DNA from: Streptomyces sp. NRRL F-5123
Lineage (GTDB): Bacteria; Actinomycetota; Actinomycetes; Streptomycetales; Streptomycetaceae
DNA: 64,000 nucleotides
Assembly (NCBI RefSeq): GCF_000721495.1
Contig: NZ_JOHY01000008.1
Location: 186,001-250,000, forward strand
Direction: 5' to 3'
Notes under the pieces: model-generated
The model's database searches: none
Told to the model about the DNA's origin: nothing
What the model saw: the letters and a program-made list of their open reading frames with translations, nothing else
Position numbers and translations under genes: made by a program
Shown here: piece after piece, positions 18,817 to 27,840 of the stretch
How positions within the stretch are numbered: position 1 is the stretch's first letter
How the letters are laid out: every line of letters begins with the position of its first letter

Positions 18817-19944
18817 TCACGCGGGGGACGGCGCCACGGCGGCGGGTGCCGGGAGCGCGCCGGTCAGCAGGCCCCGCAGGGTCCCCGCGGCGGCCGCCGC
18901 CCACGCCGCGGCGAGCAGCACGTACAGCGCCACCGCCAGCCATGCCGCCGCGTGCAGGCCGGTGTGCCTGGCCAGGCTCGACGCGCCCGTCACGCACGTG
19001 CCGACCGGGAAGGTGAAGGCCCACCAGGCCAGCGAGAAGCGCATCCCGCGCCGCACCGCCCGCACCACCAGCGCGGCAGACAGCGCCAGCCACAGCAGCG
19101 CGAAGCCCATGACCGGCACCCCGTAGAGGACCGCGAAGCCGCGCAGCGCGCCGGTGTACGGCGCACCCAGCGCGGCAGGGCCGGCGTCCGCGAACGCGCC
19201 GGCCGCGGTCGTCGACTGGCCCAGCGGCCCGAGCACCAGGAAGAGCAGCGGCGTCAGCGCGACCGGTAGCGGCCCGTACCGCAGCAGCCGGCCCCACACC
19301 AGCGGCAGCGTCATCAGCGTCGCCAGCAGGCTCAGCCCGAACAGCGCCACGCATCCCAGCAGCAGTGCCTCGCGGGCCTGCGGCCCGCTCAGATGCGGCA
19401 CCAGCGCGGGCCCGAGCGCGGCCGAGACCATCGGTGCGACGAGCGGCAGCAGCCACACCGGTGAGGCGCCGTCTGCGGCGATCCGGTGCCGCGTCACCAT
19501 CAGGTAGGGCACGGCCGCCGCGACCAGCAGCCCGCTCGCGGTGCCCGCCGTCCACAGCGCCCAGTCCGCGGCGACCGCGGCCCGCTCGCCCACCACCCGC
19601 GGGCCCAGCGTCAGCGCGCCCGCCCCGACGGCGAGCAGCGCCATCGGCAGGCATCCGTGGAACGGCGCGATCGCGGGGTCCGCGAGGTGTCGACGTGCCT
19701 CGTCGCGGTGCCGCGCCCAGTGCGTGGCGCGTGCCGCGAGCACCGCGGCGAGGGCCGCGGCCGCGAGGACCCACACCGCGGTGCAGGCGTCGCGCAGGGC
19801 GGCGGGGGCGCCCGGCAGCGCTGCCCCCGCGTTCGCGACGACGGCGGTCCCCATCACACCGGCGTACCAGTTCGGCCCGACGTGTCGGGTCCCCCTCCGG
19901 GGAAGCGGAGGGGCGGTGGGGCGGGGGAGCGTCGCGGTGGCCAT
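18817..19944 (-). CDS. TDT-family permease (tellurite-resistance/dicarboxylate transporter, TehA-like)
   Basis: Integral membrane protein of 375 residues with about ten hydrophobic segments. The N-terminal HVGPNWYAGVMGTAVVANAG and the mid-protein TLMTLPLVWGRLL are typical of the SLAC1/TehA/MAE1 family. Members carry anions such as malate, sulfite or tellurite; the substrate here is unknown. It is divergent from a LysR-type gene, and TDT-LysR pairs recur in actinobacteria, so that regulator probably controls it. No clear ribosome site precedes ATG 19944. Confidence 0.88.
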   Translation of the reverse strand: MATATLPRPTAPPLPRRGTRHVGPNWYAGVMGTAVVANAGAALPGAPAALRDACTAVWVLAAAALAAVLAARATHWARHRDEARRHLADPAIAPFHGCLPMALLAVGAGALTLGPRVVGERAAVAADWALWTAGTASGLLVAAAVPYLMVTRHRIAADGASPVWLLPLVAPMVSAALGPALVPHLSGPQAREALLLGCVALFGLSLLATLMTLPLVWGRLLRYGPLPVALTPLLFLVLGPLGQSTTAAGAFADAGPAALGAPYTGALRGFAVLYGVPVMGFALLWLALSAALVVRAVRRGMRFSLAWWAFTFPVGTCVTGASSLARHTGLHAAAWLAVALYVLLAAAWAAAAAGTLRGLLTGALPAPAAVAPSPA

Positions 19945-20313
19945 GCTTTTACGGTGGCCCCGGGCCGGGCTGGGCGGGTAGCACCCGCGGGGCTATCGGG
20001 GCATCAGCGGGGGTTATGGGGTGCGCCCGGGGCCTGGCGCCTGGACCGGGGCTCGGGTCCATCCGTGCTGTGCCCCTTTCCCTTCGGGGTGGGGGTGCTG
20101 CCGTCGCGGGATCGCCCGGTTGTCCTGGGCCGGTCGCGCAGGGCCCCCAGGGCTTCGCCCGGGAGGTACCCCCATCCGCCCCCCTGCGTCCCCCGCGCGG
20201 GATGCGCGAGCCCGCCCCCGCGCGGGATGCGCGAGCCCCGGCGCCGCGCCTGCGGGCCCCGGCGCCGCACCTGCGGGCCCCGGACTCCTCGCGGCAGCGC
20301 ATACGCTGGGCCC
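19945..20313. other. 369-bp divergent intergenic region between TDT permease and LysR regulator
   Basis: No gene is recognised. The region should contain both divergent promoters and LysR sites, but no hexamer pair stands out. Its right half is repeat-rich: GGGAGGTACCCCC (20161-20173, reverse of the GGGGGTACCTCC motif seen elsewhere in the window) and two pairs of short direct repeats at 20192-20282. Confidence 0.5.
20192..20238. repeat. 22-bp direct repeat
   Basis: CCCGCGCGGGATGCGCGAGCCC occurs at 20192-20213 and again at 20217-20238. It is immediately followed by a second near-perfect tandem pair built on GGCGCCGCRCCTGCGGGCCCC. All of it is upstream of the LysR gene. Confidence 0.85.
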
Positions 20314-21258
20314 ATGACCGGCAGTGACGACTCCGCGGGGCGAGGGGCGCTGGCTCGGCGGGTGCCGGAGTTGGGGGCCATGGAACTGCTGGTCGCCGTT
20401 GCGCGGTTGGGGAGCCTGGGGCGGGCGGCGCGGGAGCTGGGGATCAGCCAGCCGGCGGCGAGCGCGCGGATGCGGGCGCTGGAGCGGCAGGTCGGGGTGG
20501 GGCTCGTGACGCGGTCGTCGGGCGGGTCGCGGCTCACCGAGCAGGGGGCCGTGGTCACCGAGTGGGCGCGGCGGGTGCTGGAGGCCGCCGAGGACTTCGA
20601 CGCGGGCGCCCGGGCACTGCGCGGGCGGCGCGACTCCCGGTTGCGGGTCGCCGCCAGCCTGACCGTCGCCGAGTACCTGCTGCCCGGGTGGCTGACCGCG
20701 CTGCACGTACGGCACCCGGGCACGGCCGTGTCGCTCGCCGCGGGCAACTCGGTGGCCGTCGCCCGGCAGGTGACCGCGGGGGACGCGGACCTCGGGTTCG
20801 TCGAGGGGCTGGACGTGCCCTCGGGGCTGGACGCCGCCGTCGTCGGGCACGACCGGCTGCTGGTCGTCGTCGCGCCCGGCCACCGCTGGGCCGCCCGCCG
20901 CCGCCCACTGCCCGCGGCGGAGCTCGCCGCGACCCCGCTGCTGCTGCGCGAGGAGGGCTCGGGCACCAGGCAGGTGCTGGACGCCGCGCTCGCCGGGCAC
21001 GGCGGACCCGCCGCCGCCCTGCTCGAACTGGCCTCGACCACCGCCGTGAAGTCCGCGGCGGTCGGCGGCGCGGGCCCCGCCGTGCTGAGCGAGCTGGCCG
21101 TCGCCGACGAGCTGGCCGCCCACCGGCTGGCCGCCGTACCCGTCGCCGGACTCGACCTGCGCAGGGCGCTGCGCGCGGTGTGGCCCGCGGGCCACCGCCC
21201 AGCCGGCCCCGCCCGCGACTTGCTCTCGCTGACCCGCAAGGCCGCCCTGCGCCGGTAG
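20314..21258 (+). CDS. LysR-family transcriptional regulator
   Basis: 314 residues from ATG 20314. The N-terminal winged HTH (MELLVAVARLGSLGRAARELGISQPAASARMRALERQVG) is standard for LysR proteins. The effector domain (~110-300) has the typical RLRVAASLTVAEYLLPGWL opening. It lies head-to-head with the TDT permease gene, the likely target, and the co-inducer may be that transporter's substrate. Confidence 0.93.
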   Translation: MTGSDDSAGRGALARRVPELGAMELLVAVARLGSLGRAARELGISQPAASARMRALERQVGVGLVTRSSGGSRLTEQGAVVTEWARRVLEAAEDFDAGARALRGRRDSRLRVAASLTVAEYLLPGWLTALHVRHPGTAVSLAAGNSVAVARQVTAGDADLGFVEGLDVPSGLDAAVVGHDRLLVVVAPGHRWAARRRPLPAAELAATPLLLREEGSGTRQVLDAALAGHGGPAAALLELASTTAVKSAAVGGAGPAVLSELAVADELAAHRLAAVPVAGLDLRRALRAVWPAGHRPAGPARDLLSLTRKAALRR

Positions 21259-21365
21259 GGCGCCCGTACGCCCCCGGACGCGCTCTGGCATGCGGGGCGG
21301 GCGGCGCGGTATGCAGGGAGCGACCACTTACGGGATTCTCATGCTCGGGCCATAAGGTGACCGCC

Positions 21366-22349
21366 GTGACGACCTCGACCCCGCCCGGCTGGTACGCAGA
21401 ACCCGGGCACACAGGCAACAGCCCGGCGATGGAACGCTGGTGGGACGGCTCGGCGTGGACCGAGTACACCAGGACCGCTCCGGTCCCGCCCACCGCCCCG
21501 CCGGTGTACCCGGGCTCCCCCCAGACCGGCTACGGCTACGGCACCCCGGCCCCGGACCGCGGCAGGCGTACCGGGACGGTGGTGATCGCCCTGGTCGCCG
21601 CCCTCGTCCTGATAGGCGCCGTCGTCGCCGGCATCCTGGTGCTCGGCAAGGACGACAACGGCAAGGACGACGCCAAGGGCTCGCCGACGCCCAGCCACTC
21701 CACCGGCAAGCTGCCGCACCCGCTGCCGTCCGACCCGGGCAGCGACGGCGGCGGCAGCACCGGCGGCGACGGCGGGAGCGACGGGGGCAGCGGCGCCGGC
21801 GACCCGACGAAGGCGATCGACGGCGCCGACGCGATCAGCCTGCCCGTCCTGGAGGGCTGGCAGGGCCAGTCCAGCGACAAGGGCGCCGGGCTGGGCGTCG
21901 GCCCGTACGCCTGCCCCGGCACCCAGGAGCTCAACTGCACGCTGGGCGGCGTCTCCTCGGAGCCCGCCGCGGACGCCGGGATCACCGCCACGACCCCGCA
22001 GGCCGCGGCCGAGCAGGACATCGCCGCGAACGCCGCGGCCTCGTACGGCGAGGACACCTACGGCCCGACCACCTCGCACCAGCAGATCAAGGCCGGCGCG
22101 GTGACCGTCGCCGGGCAGCAGGGCTACCTGGTGCGGTGGAAGGTCGTGACGCAGTCCGGCACCCAGGGCTACGTCGAGTCGCTGGTCTTCCCGTCGCCGA
22201 CCACGAAGCGGCTGGTCGTGGTCCGCTTCGGCTTCGACGTCGCCGCCAAGGCGCCGACGCTCGCCGACATGGACAAGATCACCCAGGGCATCAAGACCGA
22301 CACCACCCGGGTGGGCAGCTCGTCCGGCGGTACGGGCACGGGCGTCTGA
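21366..22349 (+). CDS. DUF2510 membrane-anchored protein
   Basis: 327 residues from GTG 21366 (AAGGTGA just upstream). The N-terminal DUF2510 module (TPPGWYAEPGHTG...MERWWDGSAWTEYTR) is followed by a Pro/Gly-rich stretch and one transmembrane helix (~70-92, TVVIALVAALVLIGAVVAGILVLG). A Ser/Gly/Asp-rich linker then leads to a ~180-residue extracytoplasmic domain of unknown function beginning near ISLPVLEGWQGQ. DUF2510 often marks actinobacterial membrane proteins with variable outer domains. Not otherwise recognised. Confidence 0.82.
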   Translation: MTTSTPPGWYAEPGHTGNSPAMERWWDGSAWTEYTRTAPVPPTAPPVYPGSPQTGYGYGTPAPDRGRRTGTVVIALVAALVLIGAVVAGILVLGKDDNGKDDAKGSPTPSHSTGKLPHPLPSDPGSDGGGSTGGDGGSDGGSGAGDPTKAIDGADAISLPVLEGWQGQSSDKGAGLGVGPYACPGTQELNCTLGGVSSEPAADAGITATTPQAAAEQDIAANAAASYGEDTYGPTTSHQQIKAGAVTVAGQQGYLVRWKVVTQSGTQGYVESLVFPSPTTKRLVVVRFGFDVAAKAPTLADMDKITQGIKTDTTRVGSSSGGTGTGV

Positions 22350-22371
22350 CGCCCGCCGCCGTACGTCCTGA

Positions 22372-22400
22372 GGGCCCGCTCCCGCGCCGGGGGCGGGCCC
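22372..22400. terminator. Bidirectional hairpin terminator
   Basis: GGGCCCGCTCCC pairs with GGGGGCGGGCCC around the GCGCC loop (12 bp, one T/G). It sits between convergent genes ending at 22349 and 22408 and may stop both. Confidence 0.85.
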
Positions 22401-22407
22401 GCGGCGT

Positions 22408-23613
22408 TCAGAGGAACGTCTTGCCCTCGCCCCGGTACGTCGGGGCGACCGCCGTCACCTCGTCGCCCTCCAGCAGGTGCAGCTCCGCGAACCGCTCGCA
22501 CAGCTCGCCCGCCTTCGCGTGCCGGAACCACACCTTGTCGCCGATCAGCAGGTCGTCCGCGGCCGAGCCCAGCAGCGGCGTCTGCACCTCGCCCGCACCC
22601 TCCTGCGGGTCGTAGCGCAGGCCCGCGGGCAGGTACGGCTCGGGGAGCCGGTCGCGGCCGGGCGCGCCGGACGCCGGGTAGCCGCCGCCGAGGACCGTCA
22701 CGACGCCCACGCCCGGGCGGCGCACCACCGGCAGGGCGAAGAGCGCCGCCGGACGGCCGCTGAAGGACGTGTAGTTGTCGAAGAGCCGCGGCACGTACAG
22801 CCCCGACCCCGCCGCGATCTCCGTCACCGCGGCCTCCGCCGCGGTGTGCTGCACACTGCCCGTGCCGCCGCCGTTGACGAACTCCAGGCCCGGTTCGACC
22901 GCGCGTACCGCCCGCACCGCCTCGGCGCGCCGCGCCGCCAGCTCCTTGCGTGCCGTGGCCTGCATCAGGCGTATCGCCAGCGAGCGCGCGGGCCGCCCGC
23001 GCAGCGTGTCGCCGACCCCCGCGATGTGGCCCTCGTACGCCATCAGGCCCACCAGCCGGAAGCCCCGCCTGGAGGCGACCGCGCGGGCCAGCTCGGCGAG
23101 CGGCTCCGGGTCGTGCAGGGACGAGCGCAGCGCGCCGATCCGCAGCCGCCCGCCCAGCTTGCGCAGGCTGGTGTCGAGTTCCAGGCAGACCCGGACGGTC
23201 TCGCCGCCGGCGCCGCGGGCGGCGTCGATCAGGTCGAGCTGCGCGACGTCGTCGACCATCACCGTCACCGCGGCGGCGAGCTTGGGGTCGGCGGCCAGCT
23301 CCGCGTATCCCGCGCGGTCCGCCGACGGGTAGGCCAGCAGCACGTCGGTGAAGCCCGCGCGGGCGAGCCACAGCGACTCGGCGAGCGTGAAGGACATCAG
23401 GCCGCTGAAGCCGTCGTGCGCGAGCGCGCGCTCCAGCAGGGCGCGGCAGCGCACCGACTTGGTGGCTGTCCGGATCGGCTTGCCGCCGGCGCGGCGCGCG
23501 AGGTCGGCCGCGTTGGCGTCGAAGGCCGCGAGGTCGACCAGGGCGAGCGGGGCGTCGAGGTGCGCGGTGGCCCGGTCGTAACGGGCGCGGTCCGCGGCGG
23601 CGTGCTCTGACAT
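22408..23613 (-). CDS. PLP-dependent amino acid deaminase/aldolase (alanine racemase N-terminal fold)
   Basis: Cytoplasmic fold-type III PLP enzyme of 401 residues, in the group of D-threonine aldolase / D-serine dehydratase-like proteins. The PLP lysine is expected in PIRTATKSVRC (K52). Other family marks are GLMAYEGHIAGVGD, FVNGGGTGSVQHT, TEIAAGSGLYVP and the C-terminal GDKVWFRHAKAGELCERF with likely metal ligands. It probably acts on D-amino acids or beta-hydroxy amino acids; the exact substrate is not deducible. The ATG at 23613 is the first start with homology; the ribosome site is weak. Confidence 0.85.
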   Translation of the reverse strand: MSEHAAADRARYDRATAHLDAPLALVDLAAFDANAADLARRAGGKPIRTATKSVRCRALLERALAHDGFSGLMSFTLAESLWLARAGFTDVLLAYPSADRAGYAELAADPKLAAAVTVMVDDVAQLDLIDAARGAGGETVRVCLELDTSLRKLGGRLRIGALRSSLHDPEPLAELARAVASRRGFRLVGLMAYEGHIAGVGDTLRGRPARSLAIRLMQATARKELAARRAEAVRAVRAVEPGLEFVNGGGTGSVQHTAAEAAVTEIAAGSGLYVPRLFDNYTSFSGRPAALFALPVVRRPGVGVVTVLGGGYPASGAPGRDRLPEPYLPAGLRYDPQEGAGEVQTPLLGSAADDLLIGDKVWFRHAKAGELCERFAELHLLEGDEVTAVAPTYRGEGKTFL

Positions 23614-23746
23614 GGCCGCAGCTTGCCAGAGCGGGGCTACCCAGCGGTAGGCCCGGCGACCGCGGCCTGTGGGAGCCGGGGGCCCGCGCGACCCCGTAAA
23701 GTGACGCGCGCAAGCCGTGCACGCAGAGGTCACAAGGGGGCGCCGG

Positions 23747-25609
23747 GTGAGCACCGGAGTGGACAACGGAGAACCCCCGACGTCTCCGTTCCCCACCCTC
23801 CACCCCCGCTCCCCGCAGCCGGCCACCCACCGTCACGACCCGGAGCCGTACCGTACGGCCCCGGAGCCGTCACGCCCGGCGCCGGGCGCGACTGGGGAGT
23901 ACGCGCCCCGGCCGCCCGAGCCGGGTACGCCGCCGCGCCCCGAGCCGGGTACGGCGCCCGTGCCTGCGCAGGCGCAGGGACCGCGCCCGTCCCCGGCCGG
24001 CAGCCGTCCCGTCACGCCGCCCCAGCCGGGTACGCCGACGGCGCCCGGGGGCCGGTCCGTTCCGGCGCAGGCCGATGACGCGGCGGGCCGTACCCCGTCC
24101 GGCGCGGAGCCCCCGGCGGGCCGTACCCCGTCCGCCGCCCCGGAGCCCCCGGGGGGCGGGCGGTCCGTTCCGCCGCCGCCGGATTCGGCCACCCGGCTGC
24201 CGGGGACGCCGGACACGGTGACGGCGGCCGCCGAGCCGGGTCCGCGGCCCGGCCGTCCCGTTCCGCCGCCGCCGAAGCCGGGGACCCGGCTCCCCGACCC
24301 GCCGGTCCCGTCCCGCCCGGCCGCCCCGCCGCAGCCGCCGGTCCCGCCGCGAGGCCCGGACCGTACGCCGCCGCCCGCCCCGCCGGTCCCGCCGCGGGGC
24401 CCGGACCGTACGCCGCCGCGCCCGGCGCCCCCGGAGGAGCCGCAGGCGCAGGATCCGCCTGCTCCACCCGCCCCTGCCGTTCCGCCGCAGGCCCCGCCGC
24501 CCGTTCCGTCGTGGGCCGCCCCGGGGCCGGGGGCCGGTGCGCCCCCGAGTCCGGACGAGCCGCGCGTGCAGGCTCCGCCGGCTCCCGCCGTACCGCCGCG
24601 GGCTCCGGGGGCCGGCGCGCCCCCGAGTCCGCTGCCTCCCGAGGAGCCGCGGGTGCGGGTTTTGCCCGCTCCGGCCGTACCGCCGCAGGGTGACGGGCGG
24701 GTGCCCGTGCCGCCCGGGGGGACGTGGGGGGGCGGGGTCGCGCCCGTGCCGGCGCACGCGCCGCCACCCGGTGGCGGCCCCGGGCAGGAGCGGCCCGGGG
24801 CGGGGACGCGGCGGGCCGTGGGCATCGCCGTGTGCCTGGTGCTCGGGCTGGGGCTGATCGGCGGGGCCACCGCCGGGGCCGTACTGGACCGGGGGCCGAA
24901 GGCGGCGCCGTCCGCGGCACCGGGCAGCGCCGCGGAGTTCGCGCGGGCGCGGCTGGTGTGGCAGGACGCGCCCGTCGACACGCTCTTCCCGCCCGTCGTG
25001 GACGGCAGGGGCGCGGGCCCCGGCGGCGCCGACCGGACGTGGACGCGTATCGGCGTCTCCCCGCCCGGCGACTGCACGGGCGCCTTCGACCCGCTGCTGG
25101 ACCGGGTGCTCGCGCCCACCGGCTGCGCGAAGCTGCTGCGCGCCACCTACGTGGACAGCACGTCCACGACCGTGACGACGGTCGGTGTGCTGGTCACCGC
25201 GGGCGACGCGGCGGGCATGAGCGCGCTCGCCAAGCGCTGGACGGACGAGCACCTCGGCGCCCGCACCGACCTGATACCCCGCCCGGTGGCCTTCCCCGGC
25301 ACGGCCGCCGCCCACTTCGGCCCCACCCAGCGCGGCAGCTGGGACGTGCGGGTGTCGGCGGCGGCGCCCTTCGTCGTCTACGCGGTCAGCGCTTTCGCGG
25401 ACGGCCGCGCGGTCCCGCAGCCGCTGCCCGCGGACGAGGCCGTCGCGTCGGGCGCCACCAGTGCGCCCGCGCAGGCGGGCCTCGGCTTCGACGCGACGGG
25501 GCTGGGCAAGGCCGTCGACGACCGGCTCAAGGCTGCCGTCGACGCCGAACTGCACCCGAACGCCCACACCGCCCCGGCCACCCCCGCGGGAACGGAGCAG
25601 AGCCGATGA
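23747..25609 (+). CDS. Proline-rich single-pass membrane protein coupled to a mycosin-like protease
   Basis: 620 residues from GTG 23747, with AAGGGGG seven bases upstream. Residues 1 to ~355 are a Pro/Arg/Gly-rich disordered region made of repeated PVPPRGPDRTPP- and PAPAVPPQ-like units. One transmembrane helix (~358-382) leads to an extracytoplasmic domain with two cysteines (DCTGAFDPLL...APTGCAKLL), probably disulfide-linked. The next gene overlaps by ATGA and encodes a membrane-anchored subtilisin of mycosin type. In other streptomycetes similar pairs are linked to type VII (ESX) secretion loci, but no esxA/B or eccC is present here. Confidence 0.8.
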   Translation: MSTGVDNGEPPTSPFPTLHPRSPQPATHRHDPEPYRTAPEPSRPAPGATGEYAPRPPEPGTPPRPEPGTAPVPAQAQGPRPSPAGSRPVTPPQPGTPTAPGGRSVPAQADDAAGRTPSGAEPPAGRTPSAAPEPPGGGRSVPPPPDSATRLPGTPDTVTAAAEPGPRPGRPVPPPPKPGTRLPDPPVPSRPAAPPQPPVPPRGPDRTPPPAPPVPPRGPDRTPPRPAPPEEPQAQDPPAPPAPAVPPQAPPPVPSWAAPGPGAGAPPSPDEPRVQAPPAPAVPPRAPGAGAPPSPLPPEEPRVRVLPAPAVPPQGDGRVPVPPGGTWGGGVAPVPAHAPPPGGGPGQERPGAGTRRAVGIAVCLVLGLGLIGGATAGAVLDRGPKAAPSAAPGSAAEFARARLVWQDAPVDTLFPPVVDGRGAGPGGADRTWTRIGVSPPGDCTGAFDPLLDRVLAPTGCAKLLRATYVDSTSTTVTTVGVLVTAGDAAGMSALAKRWTDEHLGARTDLIPRPVAFPGTAAAHFGPTQRGSWDVRVSAAAPFVVYAVSAFADGRAVPQPLPADEAVASGATSAPAQAGLGFDATGLGKAVDDRLKAAVDAELHPNAHTAPATPAGTEQSR

Positions 25610-26838
25610 GCCGCGCGCGCACCCCCCGCCGCCCGCGGCTCGCGGCGGCGACCGCCGTCACGGCGGCCGCCGCGCTCGTCGCGCTCGGCACCGCACCCGC
25701 GGCCGCGGACGGCATCCGCGACCGGCAGTGGGCGCTGAACGCCCTGCACGCCCAGCAGGCGTGGCGTACGACGAAGGGCGCGGGCGTGACCGTCGCCGTG
25801 CTCGACACCGGCGTCGACGCCACCCACCCCGACCTCACCGGCCAGGTGCTCACCGGCAAGGACCTCATCGGCTTCGGCGCCGCCCGCGGCGACAAGGCGT
25901 GGGCCAACCACGGCACGGGCATGGCCGCGATCATCGCCGGGCACGGCCACGGCGCCGGCAACGGCTCGGGCGTGCTCGGCATCGCCCCGCAGGCGAAGAT
26001 CCTGCCCGTGCGGGTGATCCTGGAGGAGAAGGACCCGCAGCGCGACAAGGCGCGCTCCACGCGGGGGAGCGCGCTGCCGGAGGGCATCCGGTGGGCCGTC
26101 GACCACGGCGCCGACGTCATCAACCTCTCGCTCGGTGACGACAGCGCCACCGCCTCGCCGGTCGCCGCCGAGGCGGACGCGATCCGGTACGCGCTCGGCA
26201 AGGGCGTCGTCGTGGTCTCCTCGGCGGGCAACAGCGGCGACAAGGCGGACCGCTCCTCCTACCCCGCGGCCTATCCCGGCGTCATCGCGGTGACCGCCGT
26301 CAACGACCTGGGCCACCACCCGCAGTTCTCGACCCACCGCTGGTACTCGGCGGTCGCCGCGCCCGGCGACGACATCGTCATGGCGGACCCGGACCGCAAG
26401 TACTACGACGGCCTGGGGACGAGCGCCGCGTGCGCGTACGTCTCCGGCTCCGTCGCCCTGATCAGGTCGGCGTACCCGAAGCTGAGCCCGCTGCAGATCA
26501 GGCAGGTCCTCCAGGACACCACCCGGCACAAGCCGGACCGTGGGCGCAGCGACGAGCTGGGCACCGGCGAGATCGACCCGGCCGCCGCGCTCGCCGCCGC
26601 CGCGAAGCTCGACCCCGCCCCGATCACCCCCACCCCGGCGGCCTACCCGCAGCGCTACTTCGGCACCGGCCCCGGCCCGGCGCCCGCCGCCTCCGCCGGT
26701 TCGAGCGTCCTCGGCAACGGCGTCGCCGCCGCCTTCGCCGGGGCGGGCGCGGTGCTGATCGCGATCGCGGGCCTGCTCTGGTACCGCCCCCGCCGCCGTG
26801 CCGCGGCGGTACGGGCGACCGGGAGCTGGGCGGGGTAG
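25606..26838 (+). CDS. Mycosin-like S8 serine protease, membrane-anchored
   Basis: 410 residues; the ATG overlaps the preceding stop. The signal peptide (~1-35) is followed by a subtilisin domain with catalytic triad D67 (VLDTGVD), H102 (NHGTGMA) and S273 (LGTSAACAYVSG). The usual Pro of GTSxxxP is Ala. The C-terminus has a transmembrane helix (VAAAFAGAGAVLIAIAGLLWY) and a basic tail, as in type VII secretion mycosins. An insertion-like segment (RSTRGSALPEG) is encoded by a perfect DNA hairpin at 26052-26072. It is probably co-expressed with the Pro-rich protein and acts outside the membrane. Confidence 0.9.
   Translation: MSRARTPRRPRLAAATAVTAAAALVALGTAPAAADGIRDRQWALNALHAQQAWRTTKGAGVTVAVLDTGVDATHPDLTGQVLTGKDLIGFGAARGDKAWANHGTGMAAIIAGHGHGAGNGSGVLGIAPQAKILPVRVILEEKDPQRDKARSTRGSALPEGIRWAVDHGADVINLSLGDDSATASPVAAEADAIRYALGKGVVVVSSAGNSGDKADRSSYPAAYPGVIAVTAVNDLGHHPQFSTHRWYSAVAAPGDDIVMADPDRKYYDGLGTSAACAYVSGSVALIRSAYPKLSPLQIRQVLQDTTRHKPDRGRSDELGTGEIDPAAALAAAAKLDPAPITPTPAAYPQRYFGTGPGPAPAASAGSSVLGNGVAAAFAGAGAVLIAIAGLLWYRPRRRAAAVRATGSWAG
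26052..26072. repeat. Short palindromic element inside the protease gene
   Basis: GCGCTCC-ACGCGGG-GGAGCGC (7-bp perfect arms) encodes part of RSTRGSALP in frame. Similar CTCC...GGGGGAG palindromes are scattered through Streptomyces genomes, so this could be an in-frame insertion of such an element. Confidence 0.5.
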
Positions 26839-26958
26839 AGCGGGGCCGCGGCGGGAGCGCGCGCCGCACCGGGCGCGCGATACGCGGTACGCACCCGGCC
26901 GGACCGAGCGGCACGACGCCCCGTCCGGCGGGCGCCGCGCGCCGGATAGGCTGCGCGG

Positions 26959-27702
26959 GTGGAGCTCAAGAACATCCCTGACCCCGGTTTTCCCGACGAC
27001 GACGGCTCCGCCGCCCCCGCGCTGGCCGCGGCGCTCGCCGCATGGAACGCCGAGCGCGAGCCGGACCGGGAGGACGCGGTGGTCGAGGCGCTCCAGGGCG
27101 CGCGGCTGCTGGTTCCGGTCGTCGCGGTGCTGGGCGAGGTGGAGACCGGCCCCGACGGGCTGCGCCGGGAGAAGACCAGCGACATGGCGGTGCCGACCAT
27201 CGAGTCGGGCCGCACCGGGCGCCGCGCGGTGCCCGCCTTCACCTCCACCGCCGCGCTCGCCGCGTGGCGCCCGGACGCCCGGCCCGTCGCCGTACGGCTG
27301 GGGCAGGCACTCCAGGCGCTCGTGCAGGAGGACGCGGACACCCTGCTGATCGACATCGCCGGGCCCGTGCCGTTCCCGCTGCACGGCGCCGCGCTGCGGG
27401 CCGCCGCCCGCGGTCCGGGCGGGACGGACCCGCTGGCCGACGCGGAGGTGCGCGAGGCGCTGCGGGCCGCGGTCGCCGCCGAGCCGGGGATCGTACGGGC
27501 GCAGCTCACGCGGTCGGCGGACAGCGACGGCACCCTCGGGCTGGTGCTGGCCCCGGGCGCCGACGCGGCCGCGACCGGCCGCGCGCTCGCCGGTGCGCTC
27601 GCGGCCCACCCGGTGCTGCGCGCGGCGCTGCGGCGGGGCCTGGACCTGGCCGTGCTGCCGCCGGACACCGCCCTTCCGGGCGAGCCGCTGTTCACCCGCT
27701 GA
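26959..27702 (+). CDS. SseB family protein
   Basis: 247 residues from GTG 26959. The N-terminal SseB domain contains ARLLVPVVAVLGEVE...KTSDMAVPTIES...AVPAFTSTAALAAWRPDARPVAV and LQEDADTLLIDIAGP-like segments. SseB proteins (named for serine sensitivity in E. coli) have no settled biochemical role. In Streptomyces the gene is conserved close to infC-rpmI-rplT, as here, which supports the assignment; an aquaporin gene is interposed in this window. Confidence 0.88.
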   Translation: MELKNIPDPGFPDDDGSAAPALAAALAAWNAEREPDREDAVVEALQGARLLVPVVAVLGEVETGPDGLRREKTSDMAVPTIESGRTGRRAVPAFTSTAALAAWRPDARPVAVRLGQALQALVQEDADTLLIDIAGPVPFPLHGAALRAAARGPGGTDPLADAEVREALRAAVAAEPGIVRAQLTRSADSDGTLGLVLAPGADAAATGRALAGALAAHPVLRAALRRGLDLAVLPPDTALPGEPLFTR

Positions 27703-27840
27703 CGCGGCCCTCCGGCTCCGCCCGCTGACACCCGCGCGACCGCGGCCGGTCGACGTCCCGTTTCCTCCGAGATGTGGCTTTCACCCGTAAAGCCGACAAT
27801 ACGAGGGCGGACATCGATCACCGTCGTCGTGGAGGCGCGG

